From Phytophthora sp. 'mugwort' (Eukaryota > Oomycota > Peronosporomycetes > Peronosporales > Peronosporaceae), in assembly GCA_033558025.1 (NCBI GenBank), contig JAUCEF010000007.1:3410001-3474000 (forward strand): a stretch of 64,000 nucleotides of DNA, written 5' to 3'. The position numbers were made by a program, and so were the translations under genes. Below the pieces are notes generated by a model. It was not told where the DNA came from and did not search any database. It saw only the letters and a program-made list of their open reading frames with translations. Numbering within the stretch: position 1 is the first letter of the stretch; every line of letters begins with the position of its first letter. Shown piece after piece: positions 1 to 12,935 of the stretch.

Positions 1-1171
1 TCGCAGCTCACAGGTGGGTGCTTAACGCGCACAAGGCGGGTCGGGACTGGGTGCTGGTTGCTGACTGCAACGGCATACCGCCGACTACAGCACGCAACAG
101 TGGAGCGCGGCGCTGCTGATTTGAAACAGAGAGACGGTGCAGGTGCGGCGTGCACGAAACACACACCGGAGATGGAGGAAGCTCTCGTTGAGTACCTCGA
201 GGACAATTGCCAGTACACACGCTGACACAAATGCAGGATATGCTAATCTATGACTTCGGCGTCCGCATTAGCCTGTCTCTGATTAGTAAAAAGCTGTGTG
301 ATAAACTTTATACTGTGAAGCAGGTATTGGTTCCTGCACGAGGCTATTACGAGATACTAACTGTTATTGCTTGTCTGTTGTGTAGGTTCGTATCGAGCCC
401 GAAACCTGTAACAACGAGACCAACATCGAGGAGAGGAGGGGTTTTGGTGAAGCACTGTTGAAGCACGAGCGTGATGGATCTTTCATCGTTTATTATGACG
501 AAATCATTAACAACTTCTACTGTAAGCGCGCCCAAAATCGTGCTCTTCTAGGCAAGCGTGCGGCGGTAAAAGTTCCGCCTTCTAAGGGCGCCAACCTGCA
601 GCTGCAATGCGCCGTCTCCCCCGAAGTTGGCTTGGTGCACTACGCCAAGCGCCGTGGAAGCATCAAGATGGAAGTCAACGCCGAGTTCGTAGACGAGTTT
701 ACGAATCAGTGAAGCGTCACGAAGTGTATTAACGCGACTTCGCGGGAAAGAGCGTTGTTATCGTCCTGGATAACGCGCCGGCGCATTCCCAGACGGAAGC
801 CCTGGTCAAGGACAGAGCGGACCTGGAGCTGTTACGGCTGGCACCGTACTCGCCAATGCGTAACCCGATCGAGGGTACGTTCTCCCGTGAGTTTGTGCGC
901 GGTGGATGCTCACTAACCTAAATCTACATCTTTGTCTGTTCTCCGCACATGTTGCTTCAGTGTATGAAGGCTCGCATCAAGTCGTACCTCACCCTGAGCC
1001 ACCACGAGATGATCAATTGCCGCACGGCGAGAGACAGAGCGCAGGATGCAGCTGCTCGAGAAAGCGGTTGAGCACTGCATGGACGTGCGCTTAGTGAACA
1101 AGATGGCTCGCCACTGTGCTCTATCTGTTGCAGCGGCAATTCGTGGTGAGCCCATGGAGTACGGCACGTAG
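1..1171 (+). pseudogene. Tc1/IS630-type transposase relic, copy 1
   Basis: This is a decayed DDE transposase that probably begins before the window. An N-terminal stretch (about 170-323) runs into an intron at 324-385 (62 nt, GT-AG, with a CTAAC branch-like motif). The join restores the reading KQVRIEP. The next exon carries the first catalytic Asp in a YYDE context (about 490). The second Asp is in VIVLDNAPAH (about 750-780), and the third acidic residue follows PYSPMRNPIE (about 845-870). Stops and frame changes occur near 110, 230, 710 and 1055, so no full protein can be made. The tail ends in MEYGT and a stop at 1169-1171. The DDE motif set fits the IS630/Tc1/mariner superfamily; the exact family is not resolved. 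Confidence 0.75.
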
Positions 1172-1479
1172 CCAGCTAGCTTTGGAGTAAATCCACGTTG
1201 GTTTGTAATCATTTTAAATTTTTCAGCTTTCAAAAAAAATGAAAAATCTAATTATGGGACTTGCAGTTTTGCTTTACACTACCGTGAGCTTGAATTGGCA
1301 AAGGAATAGACGTTCTACAACAAAACAATGCGAGACGAGTTGATGCGCATGGAAGTCAGCTATGTGCGGGGCAGGACAATGGACCCAAAAGTAGACTCTC
1401 CAGTGAGTGTGGTCATTAGCTAAAGTATCTAACCACAAAGGTAACCAACCTTACAAGAGTTTGTATCCTAAGGTAACGG

Positions 1480-1930
1480 AGGTCGTTTTAGACGAGTGTT
1501 ATTGCAATGCGAATCACGTTGCTGGCTTTACCTGGCTGATGAAAGGCTCGCCGCTTTTATATGGTAAAGGAGGCAGGGCTGCGCTACTGTCTCGTGGGGG
1601 CTGGTGCCGTCATGCAGAAGAAGGACAGGCTGAACGCAGAGCTGGTGCGGGGGCTATCCGGAGCTGGCCCTCGCACTTGATGGGTGACGGCAGCTCAGTT
1701 GCAACTTCACTGACGATCTATTCGAGATGTGTTTCGAAGGGCTTTGCTAGGTGTTGCAGGGCCATTGCGGGCCGTGCCGCATCCACATGAACGGCGTGCC
1801 ACAAGGTCATCGAAGATCCCGCACCGTTCAGCACCACGCTGAAGGCCGCCATGGTCCAGTATGCACGATGACGGCGTGACGGTGGTCATCACGGACTACG
1901 CCAAGAAGCAGCTAGAGCGACTTATTGTGC
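1480..1930 (+). pseudogene. Tc1/IS630-type transposase relic, copy 2
   Basis: This is a fragment of a different DDE transposase. A first catalytic block reads VVLDECYCNANHVAG followed by W and a YGKG motif (about 1485-1570). A glycine-rich stretch then continues in another frame. A degenerate second block at about 1745-1800 (GHCGPCRIHMNG) sits where related copies have CNIxMDGAK, so the second Asp is replaced by Asn. Several frameshifts and stops lie between the blocks. The minus-strand relic at 2285-3200 appears to be the same family, since both have a DYHxNF-like and a C-x-I-x-M-[DN]-G block. It is non-functional as read. Confidence 0.55.
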
Positions 1931-2284
1931 ATGTAAGCGTTTGACTTTCTTTGCTGACTGGAGTGTTATCTATTGTACTGGCTCGCATTGATACACCATA
2001 TCTCGATAGCCACCCTGGGACACTAATTAGAGGATTGCGATACGACATGTACGAGTACCACTAGAATCGGCAGTGTCTCTGTTATAAAATGAGCCAATCC
2101 GCATGAGCCGCCGGTCCTTGAAGCGGGCCATAAAGCAGCCCAAAGCGAAATGGCATCCTCAATTCGGGCACATAATTTCGCTCCTCAGATAATTTTGTCA
2201 GATCTGAACAGAGTTCGGTTTGATGATAGATAGCCCTATAATTTGCAGCCCGTCATATTTAAAATATGGATAGATGCATGCATT

Positions 2285-3200
2285 TCAATATAATATTTTT
2301 ACTGCTCTATCTCGTCCGTCTCCACCGCCTCCAGGTACTCCTCCTCGGCGTTTACCTGTATGATTTAAGCCGCATTTTGGACGGGTGCCGTCGATGCCTT
2401 TATGGATTTTTGTCTCCAACTCCGTCATTGTGCTGCGCGGATTCTTGTCGATAGAGTTCTTGATTTCAGCCCAGATGAGCTCTATGGGCTGCAACTCAGG
2501 ATGGTAGGATGGAGTAAAGAGCACCTTGTGGCCCATTTGGATGCTATCTTCACCGTCTCGTGCCGCACATCTCCTCGACGAGCTGCTGTAGCTCCTTCTT
2601 CTTCATGAGCATGCTCGGCGGCACGCTCTGACGCAGCAGCCACGTCACGTGGGTTTCCTTATTCTGCCCTTAGTGGGGTCTGCTTCGATGCCACGCTTGT
2701 GTTACTTCGCCCCATCCATCACGATGTTGCATTCGCCGTACTCGTCCGACAGCGTCTCACACAGCTGACCAAACCACCTCTCGAATTTCTCTCTGTTAAA
2801 ATTGTTGTGGTAGTCGTCGGTTGCGGCGCTGGCAGCTTTATCAACTGTCCATACCTTGGCAGATCCTCTAACCCACTTACCCCGCGTGAATGGCTGTGCG
2901 CTTGTTTAAGTTGGCGCGCTTGCGCCGTAGATACTATAATCGGAAAGTAGCATGGGTGGCTTTGCTATCGGCGCCGATATCGTGCCGCTCTCCAACTTTG
3001 AACGAGTAATTCATCGCTCGTAGCGTCTGTCAAACAGTTCGGTTGATACCTTTTCACCTGTCAATTCTTATACCGCGTCGACGATGTGCTGAGACGTGGC
3101 GGGCCTGACGGAATATTCTTGCGGTAATGATTCACTCAAATATTTTACCGTATTTTTAAGTGACCCCTTCAGTTGACCGGGCACACAGCAGGAGTTACCG
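2285..3200 (-). pseudogene. Tc1/IS630-type transposase relic, copy 3
   Basis: Read on the minus strand, this carries recognisable DDE transposase blocks in order. There is a helix-turn-helix-like N-terminal stretch near 3090-3190. A DYHNNF block followed by FERWFGQLCETL lies near 2770-2830. The second catalytic Asp is in CNIVMDGAK (near 2710-2740), immediately followed by a stop codon. A lysine-rich linker follows. The third block, SYHPELQPIELIWAEIKNSI, is at 2440-2510. In-frame stops and at least two frame changes break it. The C-terminus ends in a glycine-rich low-complexity run. It probably belongs to the same family as copy 2, but in the opposite orientation. Confidence 0.65.
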
Positions 3201-3639
3201 TGTTCTTGCCTCGATTGCGATTGTTTTCGGCTGCGATGACACGTGCGATAATAGCCACGCCAAAGCCAAGACACTGGTGAACACGCAGCCGTACGGCACG
3301 CTTGCTGGGGTCGAGTCATTGCTGAGCTTCTGCAATGAAATAGCGGTGAATCCTGATAATTATTTGTTTGGGGCGGGGGAAATTGGCTTCACGGTGACAA
3401 ATTTTGCGTGGACTGGCTAACAGATAGATACAGACAACGACGCATAAATCCGGCACAACAAAAAACGGCATTGAACAGTGTTAGTTTTGAAATCCCATAC
3501 TAAAGCCATTATTTCGTTTTGACCAATTCAATCATGTCGATTAGAAATTTTAAACCCAATTACGAACAGGTAATAATAAATGGCTCTAAGTAAAACTGCA
3601 TTAGAGATCGACCAAATTTTATTCATTTCGCAATACCGC

Positions 3640-5020
3640 GCGCCAAGCGCAATTCCAGCAATAAGAAGAAGCGCGAGGCGTTAACGCTCATCGACCAAGT
3701 CGGCATTCAGGAGGTGGCACGGACGCTTAGCGTTGCCCGTGGAACAGTACACAGGTGGACCAAGCAAACCAGTGCCATCCGCGAATTCAAGGGCAATGCA
3801 TCGTCGAAGACTTTGGAAAACCAGGGACGATAAGAACTTTTTCCTGATGTCCCGGCCCTTGTAACCTACGTGAAAGACGTTCGACGGGACGAAGCCGTAA
3901 GCTTATACATTATTATTATTGACCTAATTAACGGACATTGTGACTAACTTATTAATAATTTCTTTTGTAATTTTTTAACTGTACACGTTAGGTTCTTTCA
4001 ACCTCTAGAATGATTAAATTCATATGGAGGATTCTCCCGGGCTGGATGACTCTCTATCTTGATGGCAAAGAGAACGGTGAGGTCTCACTTAAGCGCATGG
4101 TGCAGCGTATAGCAAACCGGTACGTACATATTGATTAAATTCAATTTATTTCTAATTTACCATGATTACGTTTTTACTTTATCTTATTGTATTAAAGTTA
4201 TGGATTTTCTGCGCAGAAGCCGCAGGCTGCGAAAAGTCACTTGAGGAACTCGAAGAAGTCCGGGCGGCTTTTTCACTAAACTTTTGGGCTAAATACGGAA
4301 CGTACGAAGGTGGCGGTATATTGAACGTTGACGAAATCGCCATTTCGTTCGATATGCCGCCGACCAAGAGCTGGGCACTGAAGGGGCGCAGAGACTCAGC
4401 ACGCATTTTGGGAATGAACAAACACGCGGGTCGATTGACTGCTGTTCTGACTGTTCGAGATGATGGTAATTTACTTATTTGCTAATTATGTTTTTTAATT
4501 ATTAATATTCCGTGATATATTATTATGAATGTTAGGGGGGGAAAATACCGATTCTATTTGTTGTACGCGGCGTACCCGGTGGGAAAATGAGCAGGACGAG
4601 CTAGAAACATACCCGGATGGACATTTTTACGCAGTTCAAATAAACGCATGGATGGACAAGGACGTCTAGAAGCTATATGTAGAAAAGTTGTTAAAAGTTT
4701 TGAAATAGCTGGCCCCGCTGTTCTTTTCCTTGACAACTTTGAGTGTCATATTTCGGAGGAAGGACAGCAGGTTGTAGCAGAGGAAGCTAACGCTATTTTG
4801 TGGTCTTATTACCACCGAACAGTACGTCGGTTTGTCAACATCTTGACGTCGGTGTAATGGGACCACTTAAAGCGAAGCTAAAAAATAGTGCTAGACGCAG
4901 CGGAGGCACCGTAAAAGAAAAACGCCTCCGTGCAATTAAGTCTACAATTATTGCCTACAATGCCATCACCCCGCATGCAATAATTCGTAGCTTTAAAAAG
5001 GTAATTCCTCACCATCCTGA
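3640..5020 (+). pseudogene. pogo/Tigger-type (DDE_1) transposase relic
   Basis: This is a decayed pogo-family transposase. A helix-turn-helix block (LIDQVGIQEVARTLSV, about 3685-3740) is followed by a gap that may be intronic. An exon opening at about 4217 holds the first catalytic Asp in GILNVDEIAISFDMPP (about 4314-4365). The second Asp is in VLFLDNFECHIS (about 4720-4755). The third lies in PPNSTSVCQHLDVGVMGPLK (about 4805-4870), the usual DDE_1 ending pattern. The C-terminal stretch continues with basic residues to about 5020. Frameshifts and stops lie between 4460 and 4800. All three catalytic aspartates can be seen, but no continuous frame joins them. Confidence 0.75.
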
Positions 5021-5081
5021 GGTTCAGTCTAATCAAAGCACTTTTTTATCCGACCGCATGATCCTTTTTTTTCTACTATAA

Positions 5082-7127
5082 TAATGCTATATTCTACCAA
5101 TCACGCCTTTATATTTGTTCGTGCCGAGTTTTTTTTTGTCGGGTGCAGTGAATCTTCCGTTACTATGGGGGATGGCATTCATCGATGACGGATTTATGCG
5201 TCGTTGTCTGTAATATGTTACCTGAGTGAAACGGCACTTCTTCAGCTACATAGAAAACTCCTGTGGTTCCACTAGAAGCTAAGCTACAGCCAATAGCAAA
5301 ATATGGTGTACCAATGCGGGTGGCCAGTACAATAACTACTACGTGCTTTGATACGTGGAGCCACCAACCAGTTACAGAGCCGTCAAAACGGCCCGCAAGT
5401 GCAGCCACGAGGTTCTGTACCCCCCCCCTTATCATCCCGAACTGCACCAATCAAGATGATAATATGGGGGGCCTCAAGAACAGGATCGCCATCGATCCAC
5501 CATCGTCTGCCGCCGAATTGGGGGAGAAGATCTCGGCGGCCTGAAAGCCACCACCCGCGTCAGTCGTTGCGCGTACAAGAAGGTGCGAAAGCAAGCTTAC
5601 CTGGAACTCGCACAGCACGACAGTCGACTACAGAACTTACGGTCCGAGAGCTGCAGCTCCTGGCCGCCTCTGAAGACGTCGCAGATAAGGACACTACGGA
5701 AGATAAAGTGTGCACGATCGAAGAGTGCGAGATTTCGTTCCTAATACAATTTTTAGAGGTTACTTCATTTCTCTTCGTAATCCATTACATATATGAGGCT
5801 GAATATATTACCTTGTGAGGGCCATTACAAATCACATGCTCGTGCATAGAATCAACAGGTTGTCTCGGATCCGCTAGTTCTAAGTACACAAGTTTAAATA
5901 AAGTGTATATTTTGCAAATGCTAACACATAAAAAAAATGAACGGTAAATCCGTTTAAAAGAGAAGACACGGAGCGTTGCAAGATACCGATTTTGGAGTAG
6001 TCCGATCATTCAATCACGAAATGTAAACTCTCAAAATTCATCTCGCCGGTACTATAGCGTTGCCTAACATTATGTCATTGGGCCAAAACGAACTTGCCAT
6101 ACTCCCTGTACTCGGTGTCATATAGCGGCAGAGGAAAAGAGTGATATCGTCTATGTTGTCGCGCTGCATGGGACAAGGGTACGACGTCCACGATAGACAC
6201 TCGCACGAGGACGTACGGGTGTCACTCAGCTTGGTGTCGAAACCACAGAGGTGGAATACCTTAGAGTGCCAAGCTAGAGGTGGGAGGTCGATGTGACAGT
6301 TCGGACGTGCTGCGCCACGCCCGAGCCGCTCGTTCTTCAAAAGAGGATGTTGCATGCATCTACATTTTCCCTTCGAAGATGTCGGTGGAGAGAGCTCGTC
6401 TGACTACTAGGCGCTGGTCAGAATCGAGGTTTAAGTTACGTCTAGCATCAGATACCAAATAACTGCATTGGCGACGAGCGTCCGAGTGGTGCAGAAGTAA
6501 AACCCACATATTGTGAATGTGTCGCTACTGATAAGAAAATTGAGTGCATTCAATAATGGAGCCAGCTGCTTCTCCTCGCGCTCAATGAAATGCAATAGTG
6601 CCGCTTATGAATTTGCGCGTACTATCCCAAAATGGCCTTGACTTTTGTAACAGCTGCAATGCAACGTATTTGTTCAATACATTCTACAATGCAAGAAATG
6701 GCAATGTCGTTATTGCTCGCAACCTCTTAACATGGCGGATGACGGCATTTTGCCAGAATCCACGACGAATACCCCAACCAATGTTCGGTATTGTACAATG
6801 TCGTGCCCGTTCGGACAAAAGGTTTATAATATTATGCTTAGAAATAAAGACAAGCCAATCGAAGGTCAGAAGCAAGTCATTTTAACCAGTTATTGTACGT
6901 ATTCAATGCAAAATTTGGGGCAGCCAGAAGTTCGGACAAGTCGGACTATTCAAAACAAAAAAGTCTGATATTGCAATAGTAAAAACAACTCTATAAAATA
7001 GTTTAATAATACCGCTTTTAGACAAACACCGGTTTAAAAGGGTCCGGACGACGAGACGGCGTCGCAGCCATTAATAAGGACTTGATGTGAACGAAGGCAT
7101 TAACTCTGAAAACTCTCAAAAGGCGCG
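5082..7127. other. no recognised gene
   Basis: I recognise no protein family or RNA here. Open frames are short, overlap in several phases and lack known motifs. A stretch near 5560-5650 reads as a charged helix in one frame (AYKKVRKQAYLELAQHDSRL), but nothing around it supports a gene. AT-rich sequence near 6950-7010 precedes the Crypton relic, and the missing N-terminus of that element may lie in the right part of this interval. Confidence 0.4.
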
Positions 7128-9200
7128 ATGCAGCGCTCAATGCGTTCCCCCGCTTTGCGACTGCCGAACATCTTACCGTCAAGTATATATGTGACTTCAT
7201 TGGCTCTGACACTAGTGGGGATGCCTTGTATCGTACTCGACAGATTCGTGGCGTATCTGGCCTGTCGAGAACAGCTCGAAGGGCACGCTACTATTAAAAC
7301 CTTAGTCGCTAGCTACTTTGGCAACGTTAAGAATCACTTCCTAGAGCTATTGCTGTATATGTATGTAGTCGCCGTTTACAAAAGGTAGCATCTACACTTG
7401 ACAAGCATTGCTCAAAGCGCGACATCAATTTCACGCATCAAGCGCCGCCATGCACCAAGAACGACCTCCGTACTTTTGTACTGTCATCACCAAGGGGGTA
7501 ATACTGCCGACGACTACAAGGACGCTGCACTTCTCAATCTTCTATTGTATCTAGTTTGGAAGGTCGTCTGGCACGATATGTTTTCTGAAGGACTAGGCTG
7601 CAGTTTATCTTGGTAAGTTTGGTGAGACTGTTATACAGATATCTTAAAAACGAACCGAATTTATATGCTGCTACAGACGGTTGCTTCTTCATCGCTTTCA
7701 AGCGCATGAAGTATGCTTCGACCCAGGGTGGTTCTCTTTTTGTGGCCCCAACGCGTTTGCATCTTGACCTATCCACGCGATTGCTGTGGCCACCACCATG
7801 CAATCGACGCCAAATGCGCTTTTTTTTCTCTTTTAGACCAGGTCCCCAGACATGCGCAAGCCGCTGCATCTACCTCCTTCTACGAGACCCTCCCTCCGTG
7901 AGGTCTTTGAGGCGCGGGCGGAATCGCTATCGGCCCCGAGCACGTCTTGTCAGAATGCAAGCCCGAAACAGAGTCGTTCTTGTGCCGGGCATTCACGCGT
8001 ATGTGCACCGTGTGCTTCAAAAATTGGGCTCGAGGTGCAGCAAGGAGGGTGGCAGCTCCTTCACTAAAGGGTTAACGCCGCAATCACTCCGACGTGGTAC
8101 TGCGAAAATGCAAATGGAGATAGCAACGTTAGTATATCGTGAATCATGGATAGAGGGGATGGAGCATGACGGCGGTGGCTAACGCTTCCAACTAAATTGT
8201 AAGCACCATACATGAGGATCAAATGACTGACATAATGTTAGCTGGATGGGATATCAAGGCAAGAGCACGGCTACCTATCCTAAAATGCTTCGACGCAGGT
8301 GGTCCTTCAGCGAATTTGCTTGCTTCAAGGCCTTCTCTTTTGGGCTACTCAAGGACTGTCCGAGACCCTGACCACGCGGGAGATGTGGTCGAGGTGCTCA
8401 CAGCCGTTGCGTTGCTAAACTACCACGACAGGCTTCAGCTTGAACCGGAGTCGCTGTACATTAAACGCCTTCGACAAATATTAAGACAGATATGAATCAG
8501 TGAAGACGAGATAGTAGGATAGGCGTTCGTGATCCACAGTCCCTTAGTGCAGCCTGAGGAGAAGGGGGACACCGAGCTATCCCCTGCCAGCGCAAATCGC
8601 TCGCTCGCGGAGAATCTCACGCAGAACAGACGATGTTAATCGAACAGCAGACTCAGCTGATTAGCAGTCTGGGTGAGCAAGTGCGTTCTCTTAGCGACCG
8701 CGTTAAACGCTTAGAAGATCCGCAGTCAACTAGCTCGAAGACACAGACGAATCAAACCAACCTCACGGTTGATACGACGAGAACAGTTTCATTGAGTAGA
8801 AGGACTCATTCAAGGTCGAAGCAGCTGGATTCAATCTGGCATGAGTGGTTTTGCGACCTATAGCCGTTCACACACAACGATAGGCGACGTTACCATGAGT
8901 GCAAAATAGCTGTGGCATTCATGCGACTCTTCTTACCGAATGGCTATGACGCGACAAGCAACGACAGTAAAGCTAAAGTTCAGATTATTGCACACGGCCG
9001 TGAATCGGAAGCGAACATCATTGCTTTCCCGTCAGACGAAAATGTCAAGGCAAAGTCTGTTGGACCCATCATCAAGACTCTCAAGCGTACGAATGCCTAA
9101 GAAACGATGAACGAAAGAATCACAGGGTACCTGCAGTTGCATCAGCAAGGTCGGTGAAAGATGCCACGCCTCCCAAGTCCACACACATCCTAGCGCGACG
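7128..9200 (+). pseudogene. Crypton tyrosine-recombinase relic
   Basis: Scattered blocks in changing frames follow the order expected of an oomycete Crypton. A core-binding-like stretch (about 7230-7350, ending VASYFGNVKNHFLE) is followed by a block at 7425-7600 (QAPPCTKNDLRTF, then YKDAALLNLL-YLVWK). The catalytic box II reads GLTPQSLRRG at about 8073-8100. The usual His of this His-x-x-Arg motif is Gln here, and I cannot find the Tyr nucleophile. Downstream come LAGWD (8232), a leucine-rich block (8390-8490), a coiled-coil start (MLIEQQTQLISSLGEQVRSL, 8632-8710) and a C-terminal block with AFMRLFLPNGY (8910-8950). Many stops and frameshifts make it inactive. Cryptons cut and join DNA with a tyrosine recombinase and have no terminal repeats, so the ends are approximate. 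Confidence 0.65.
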
Positions 9201-12169
9201 CAGCGACTAGAGCAAACACTTTAAATGGCAGTACAACTTTCATTTGCATGTAAAACCAAAACCAGCACTTAAAATGCCACCAACCTCGAGCTCATCCCCG
9301 ATCTGGTCCTCGTCCTGCAGCCCATCCTGATCGTCGTCTAGCAACAGGCGGCTGCGGGCCCCACATCTCCGACGAGGGGCATCACTTCCCTCAAGCCGCT
9401 GCTGTTCTCTGATCCTCTACGCTTCTGTACTGGCTACGGATGGTGAGTGTGGACAACGACCTAAGGTTCCTACTTTCTAACTATCTATATGTGGTTTGTC
9501 GGGTTGTCCGAACTTTTACGAACATGTCTGAATTGTCTGGACCTGCACGGAATGGTGACATTGCGCAAGCTCACCTACCAAGCGCTAACATAAAATATGA
9601 TTTATGGCCATGCAAAACGGGTTGCAAGAAACCCAAGAGATATGGTCCATATACCTGTAAAATCTTGTAATGCACACCGGTGTGGACGGACCATTGGCTT
9701 ACCGGATCGCGACATCTTTGCGCGAGGGATCTTCCCCAGTTTACCCCGGTCATGCAAGATATCGGTAATCTAGACGATGAGGAAATGGACGAATTATAGC
9801 GATGCCTTCTGGTAAGGAAAATGATATACAGCAACAAGTTCAATCTCTGCTATATACAGCTCACGATTATTATGTATTCTCACTAGATCTGGATTTCAAC
9901 AGGGATAGCTTCGTGAAATGCCTTCTCTAGAACCTTACGGATTAAACTTATATCGACACTAAGGACGCGGCAAATGGTTGATCGGCAGACGTTGAGAAGT
10001 GTGGAATAGTTTTGGATAATGAAAATTCGCGTAGGTTCACAATGTAGAATGTAGGATGATCTTGAACGTAACCACCTACTGGTGCTAACACGCCTGTTGG
10101 CAGCATCACTTGCCGCCGTTGCTTACAGTGCTCGGTGACGACTCCCTCCACTACAAGAGCACGTACCAGGGACGAATCGGTCTGTCCTTGAATCCGAGGA
10201 GTCCGGCGACGTGTACAATAGGGACACCGTAGACGTGATTAAGACGACAGCTCTCCACCTGAAGTCGTCTGAGTAGGTCATGCTTCGGCTAGGTTAAAGA
10301 AGGCGAGTCGTCGATTGGGTTAGCGATTGTCCAGTTGACTGGCAACGCGCCACTCGTTTTCTTAGACGGCGAATGTCGTCAGCAAAACAGACGGAGAAGC
10401 ATTTATCAGCCCACTTTTATCATTGTTTTTTGCCTAAATCTTCTCTCTATTTCATATCAGAGTTGCAGCTTTCATATCCGGACTTCAAAAAAGGAATAAT
10501 CAGGATGATGATTATATGAATTTGTCTTAAAAACCACAAAAATGCGTTCCATTATACACCCAAAATGTATACCCACAATTCGGGATTTGCCTTTCAAATT
10601 TACATTATTTAAATATTCACGTTCGAGATGACGGAATCTAAATAAGAGCCTGGAAGTACGCGCAATTGATTCAACAGTCAATTTCGGTTAAATCTATCTC
10701 CCCGAAAAGAGGCATCTTTTTCAAATAATCGAAGATCGGCATGTACTCGGCTTTGTTGAGAGGATCAGTCAAGTCTCCTCTTTCTATTGGTACTTTCGGG
10801 TCTCAAGTTGAGACTCTTGGACCAAGAGAGACTCTGGCCCTTTTCGTTGGTGTGCAATCGAGATTCGTTCTAGGTTCCGTTGCTTCTTTTCGTTTGAAAC
10901 CGTCTCATTTGCAAAAGTAACAGGGTCATTCATACACTGCTGACTCGGAGTTCATTTTTTGGTAGGTTCAATATATAGTTGTGTTGTGGAGCAACACAGA
11001 AAAATGAAAGCGACACGACCAGCGCAAGGGTGTGAGATGCTGCATTTGTAGTGTTATCGCTCCGTAACGGTGATGACCAATCTTCATGTCATTCAACTAG
11101 CATTTGGATGTTTGAACGACGAAGAATGAGGAAGAAAAAGGCCATCACACAATATGCACTCATGAGTGGGCCTACGCACGAGTACAAGTAAAATGGGGCA
11201 TACTGTATTGTACGACCCGCGGGGAAGTACGTTTACTATTATCGATTTGTACGCGAAACAGCATACCTTTCTCCACTGCGAACTAATTCGCATCTCAACA
11301 TGAACCAGTATTTCGGGAATAGACACACAACGTACCGGAGTTTGGCGGATTGCGTCAAACTACACAGCTTGAGCACCAGCGAATGAACCAGATCTAGATC
11401 TGCAGAACAGTCACAGTCTTTGCGTCCAGTCTGTTAAGTCGGTGGCTTGCGCACCGACCCTTATCAATGTGGCCAGGCGGTGTTTGACGGATCAGTTGTA
11501 GCCTACTAGAAATTGACACTGCTCCACCCGCTTGTCGAAGTCGCGAGCCAGCATCGTCGCCGAGAACAGATGCTGGCTGGGTGCTGACAAGTCATCAGCA
11601 TCGCCATTAAAGAGTGGGGCCATGCACAACACTTGATACCAGGCTTCATAGTCCACTTCGTACACATGAACACAGCGATGAAGTGTTCCAAGTCGTGGAT
11701 CCTCCCTCAATGGTGAGGCCAAACCGATTTGACATTTCTGGTGCGATGCACGCTCTACGGCGCGCGCCACCGCCCCCAGGACGCGCCGTAGCTTCTCAAC
11801 GCAAACAGTATTTAGGTTGGTGTACCTTACATACGAAAATGTTATTCAGTTAGTCAATCAAATGTACGTCACAGTGACGATCGTACCGTCGATCCAGCTT
11901 GCTCTCGCCAACGAGAGCAGCAATCGACACTTGGCGAGCTACTACAGCCAGACGAAAAGGTTTAGAGCGGAGTGGCGAACATATCGCGCGGCAGAACCCG
12001 TCTCGCCGGGCGGAGCTGCCAACATCTCCTCGGGTGCTCGCCCTGATGTGCTGCATCAGGTTCGTGTACCCTGTGGCAGTGACACCCTAGGGTTGGTATG
12101 CTATTGAGGGAATTATTATTTACTGGTGTTTCCAACAAGTAGTATAATACTTAATACTATATAATACTA
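9201..12169. other. no recognised gene
   Basis: No domain could be named in this stretch. Short open frames exist on both strands, for example 76 codons at 9440-9670 (+) and 92 codons at 11492-11770 (-, containing YEVDYEAWYQVLCMAPLF), but none has a supporting motif or neighbour. The interval 10700-11000 is rich in short CTC/GAG-type repeats. The sequence at 11830-12169 lies directly before the hAT fragment and could be its unrecognisable upstream part. Confidence 0.35.
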
Positions 12170-12935
12170 TTGTATATTTAGGTAAAAGGCGGCCGAGCTC
12201 GGCCGCGCCACGGATCTCAAGCCAATAAAGTCCAACGCGACTCGGTGGTCGTCTAATCTCGCTATGATAGAGCGCTACGTCGAAACACGGGACGTCATAC
12301 TCACGATCAGCGGAATGGAAGAGCTCGTGCCTCTAGGTACGCCCATCGCCGTGTCGTCACGCTCGCTAAAAAGGCTACGGGAGTTGGACTGCGCCTGCGT
12401 GAAAATGCAGGCGGAGAATCGAGCACTAGCGGAAGCTCGCCTTCTTTCGACGCGTGTGTCAAAAAGTACCTAATAATGGGCCGGGACCTACTTCCTAGCG
12501 CTCCTACTATCCATTCGGCAATATTCAAGAACGCGCTCGTCAAGATCCAGAATGACGTCCCCCTCTCGACTGAAGGCGGTGGTGGCTTTCGCAATTTCGC
12601 CGCATCAGTCACAGAAGCAGCGGAGATGACCACGATTTCGCATCTGCAATCCCGCGCTGTGCGAACAAACCTCGTCGATCGGACAGTGGTCCTCTACGGT
12701 CCGATCCACTGCTTCACGTCGCACCACAGACAAGCAAACACGTGTGAGCGATGTTTTCGACGAGTAAATTGGTGCTGACCTCGCTTCGGGTGTCTACATT
12801 GCCGGCAAACTTTGAAAAAAATATGTTCGTCGAGGCAACCGAGAGCTCGGGAACAGTGCTACGCTCCTGGAGTTACCGAGGAAGCTAACGAGGGAGAGTA
12901 TGAAATTCGTGCGCCTAATCAATCATGCCTCAATT
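12170..12935 (+). pseudogene. hAT-type transposase, C-terminal fragment
   Basis: The reading DLKPIKSNATRWSSNLAMIERY (about 12220-12290) matches the conserved TRWSS block of hAT transposases. A second block, RLRELDCACVKMQAENRALAEARLL, follows at 12370-12450. After a frame change a dimerisation-domain-like tail appears: NTCER at about 12738, then in other frames a string resembling LPANFE and ATLLELPRKLTREYEIRAPNQ (to about 12920). The hAT dimerisation domain normally ends the protein, so this is the 3' part of a copy whose BED finger and catalytic half are not visible. At least three frame breaks are needed. AT-rich sequence follows. Confidence 0.6.
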
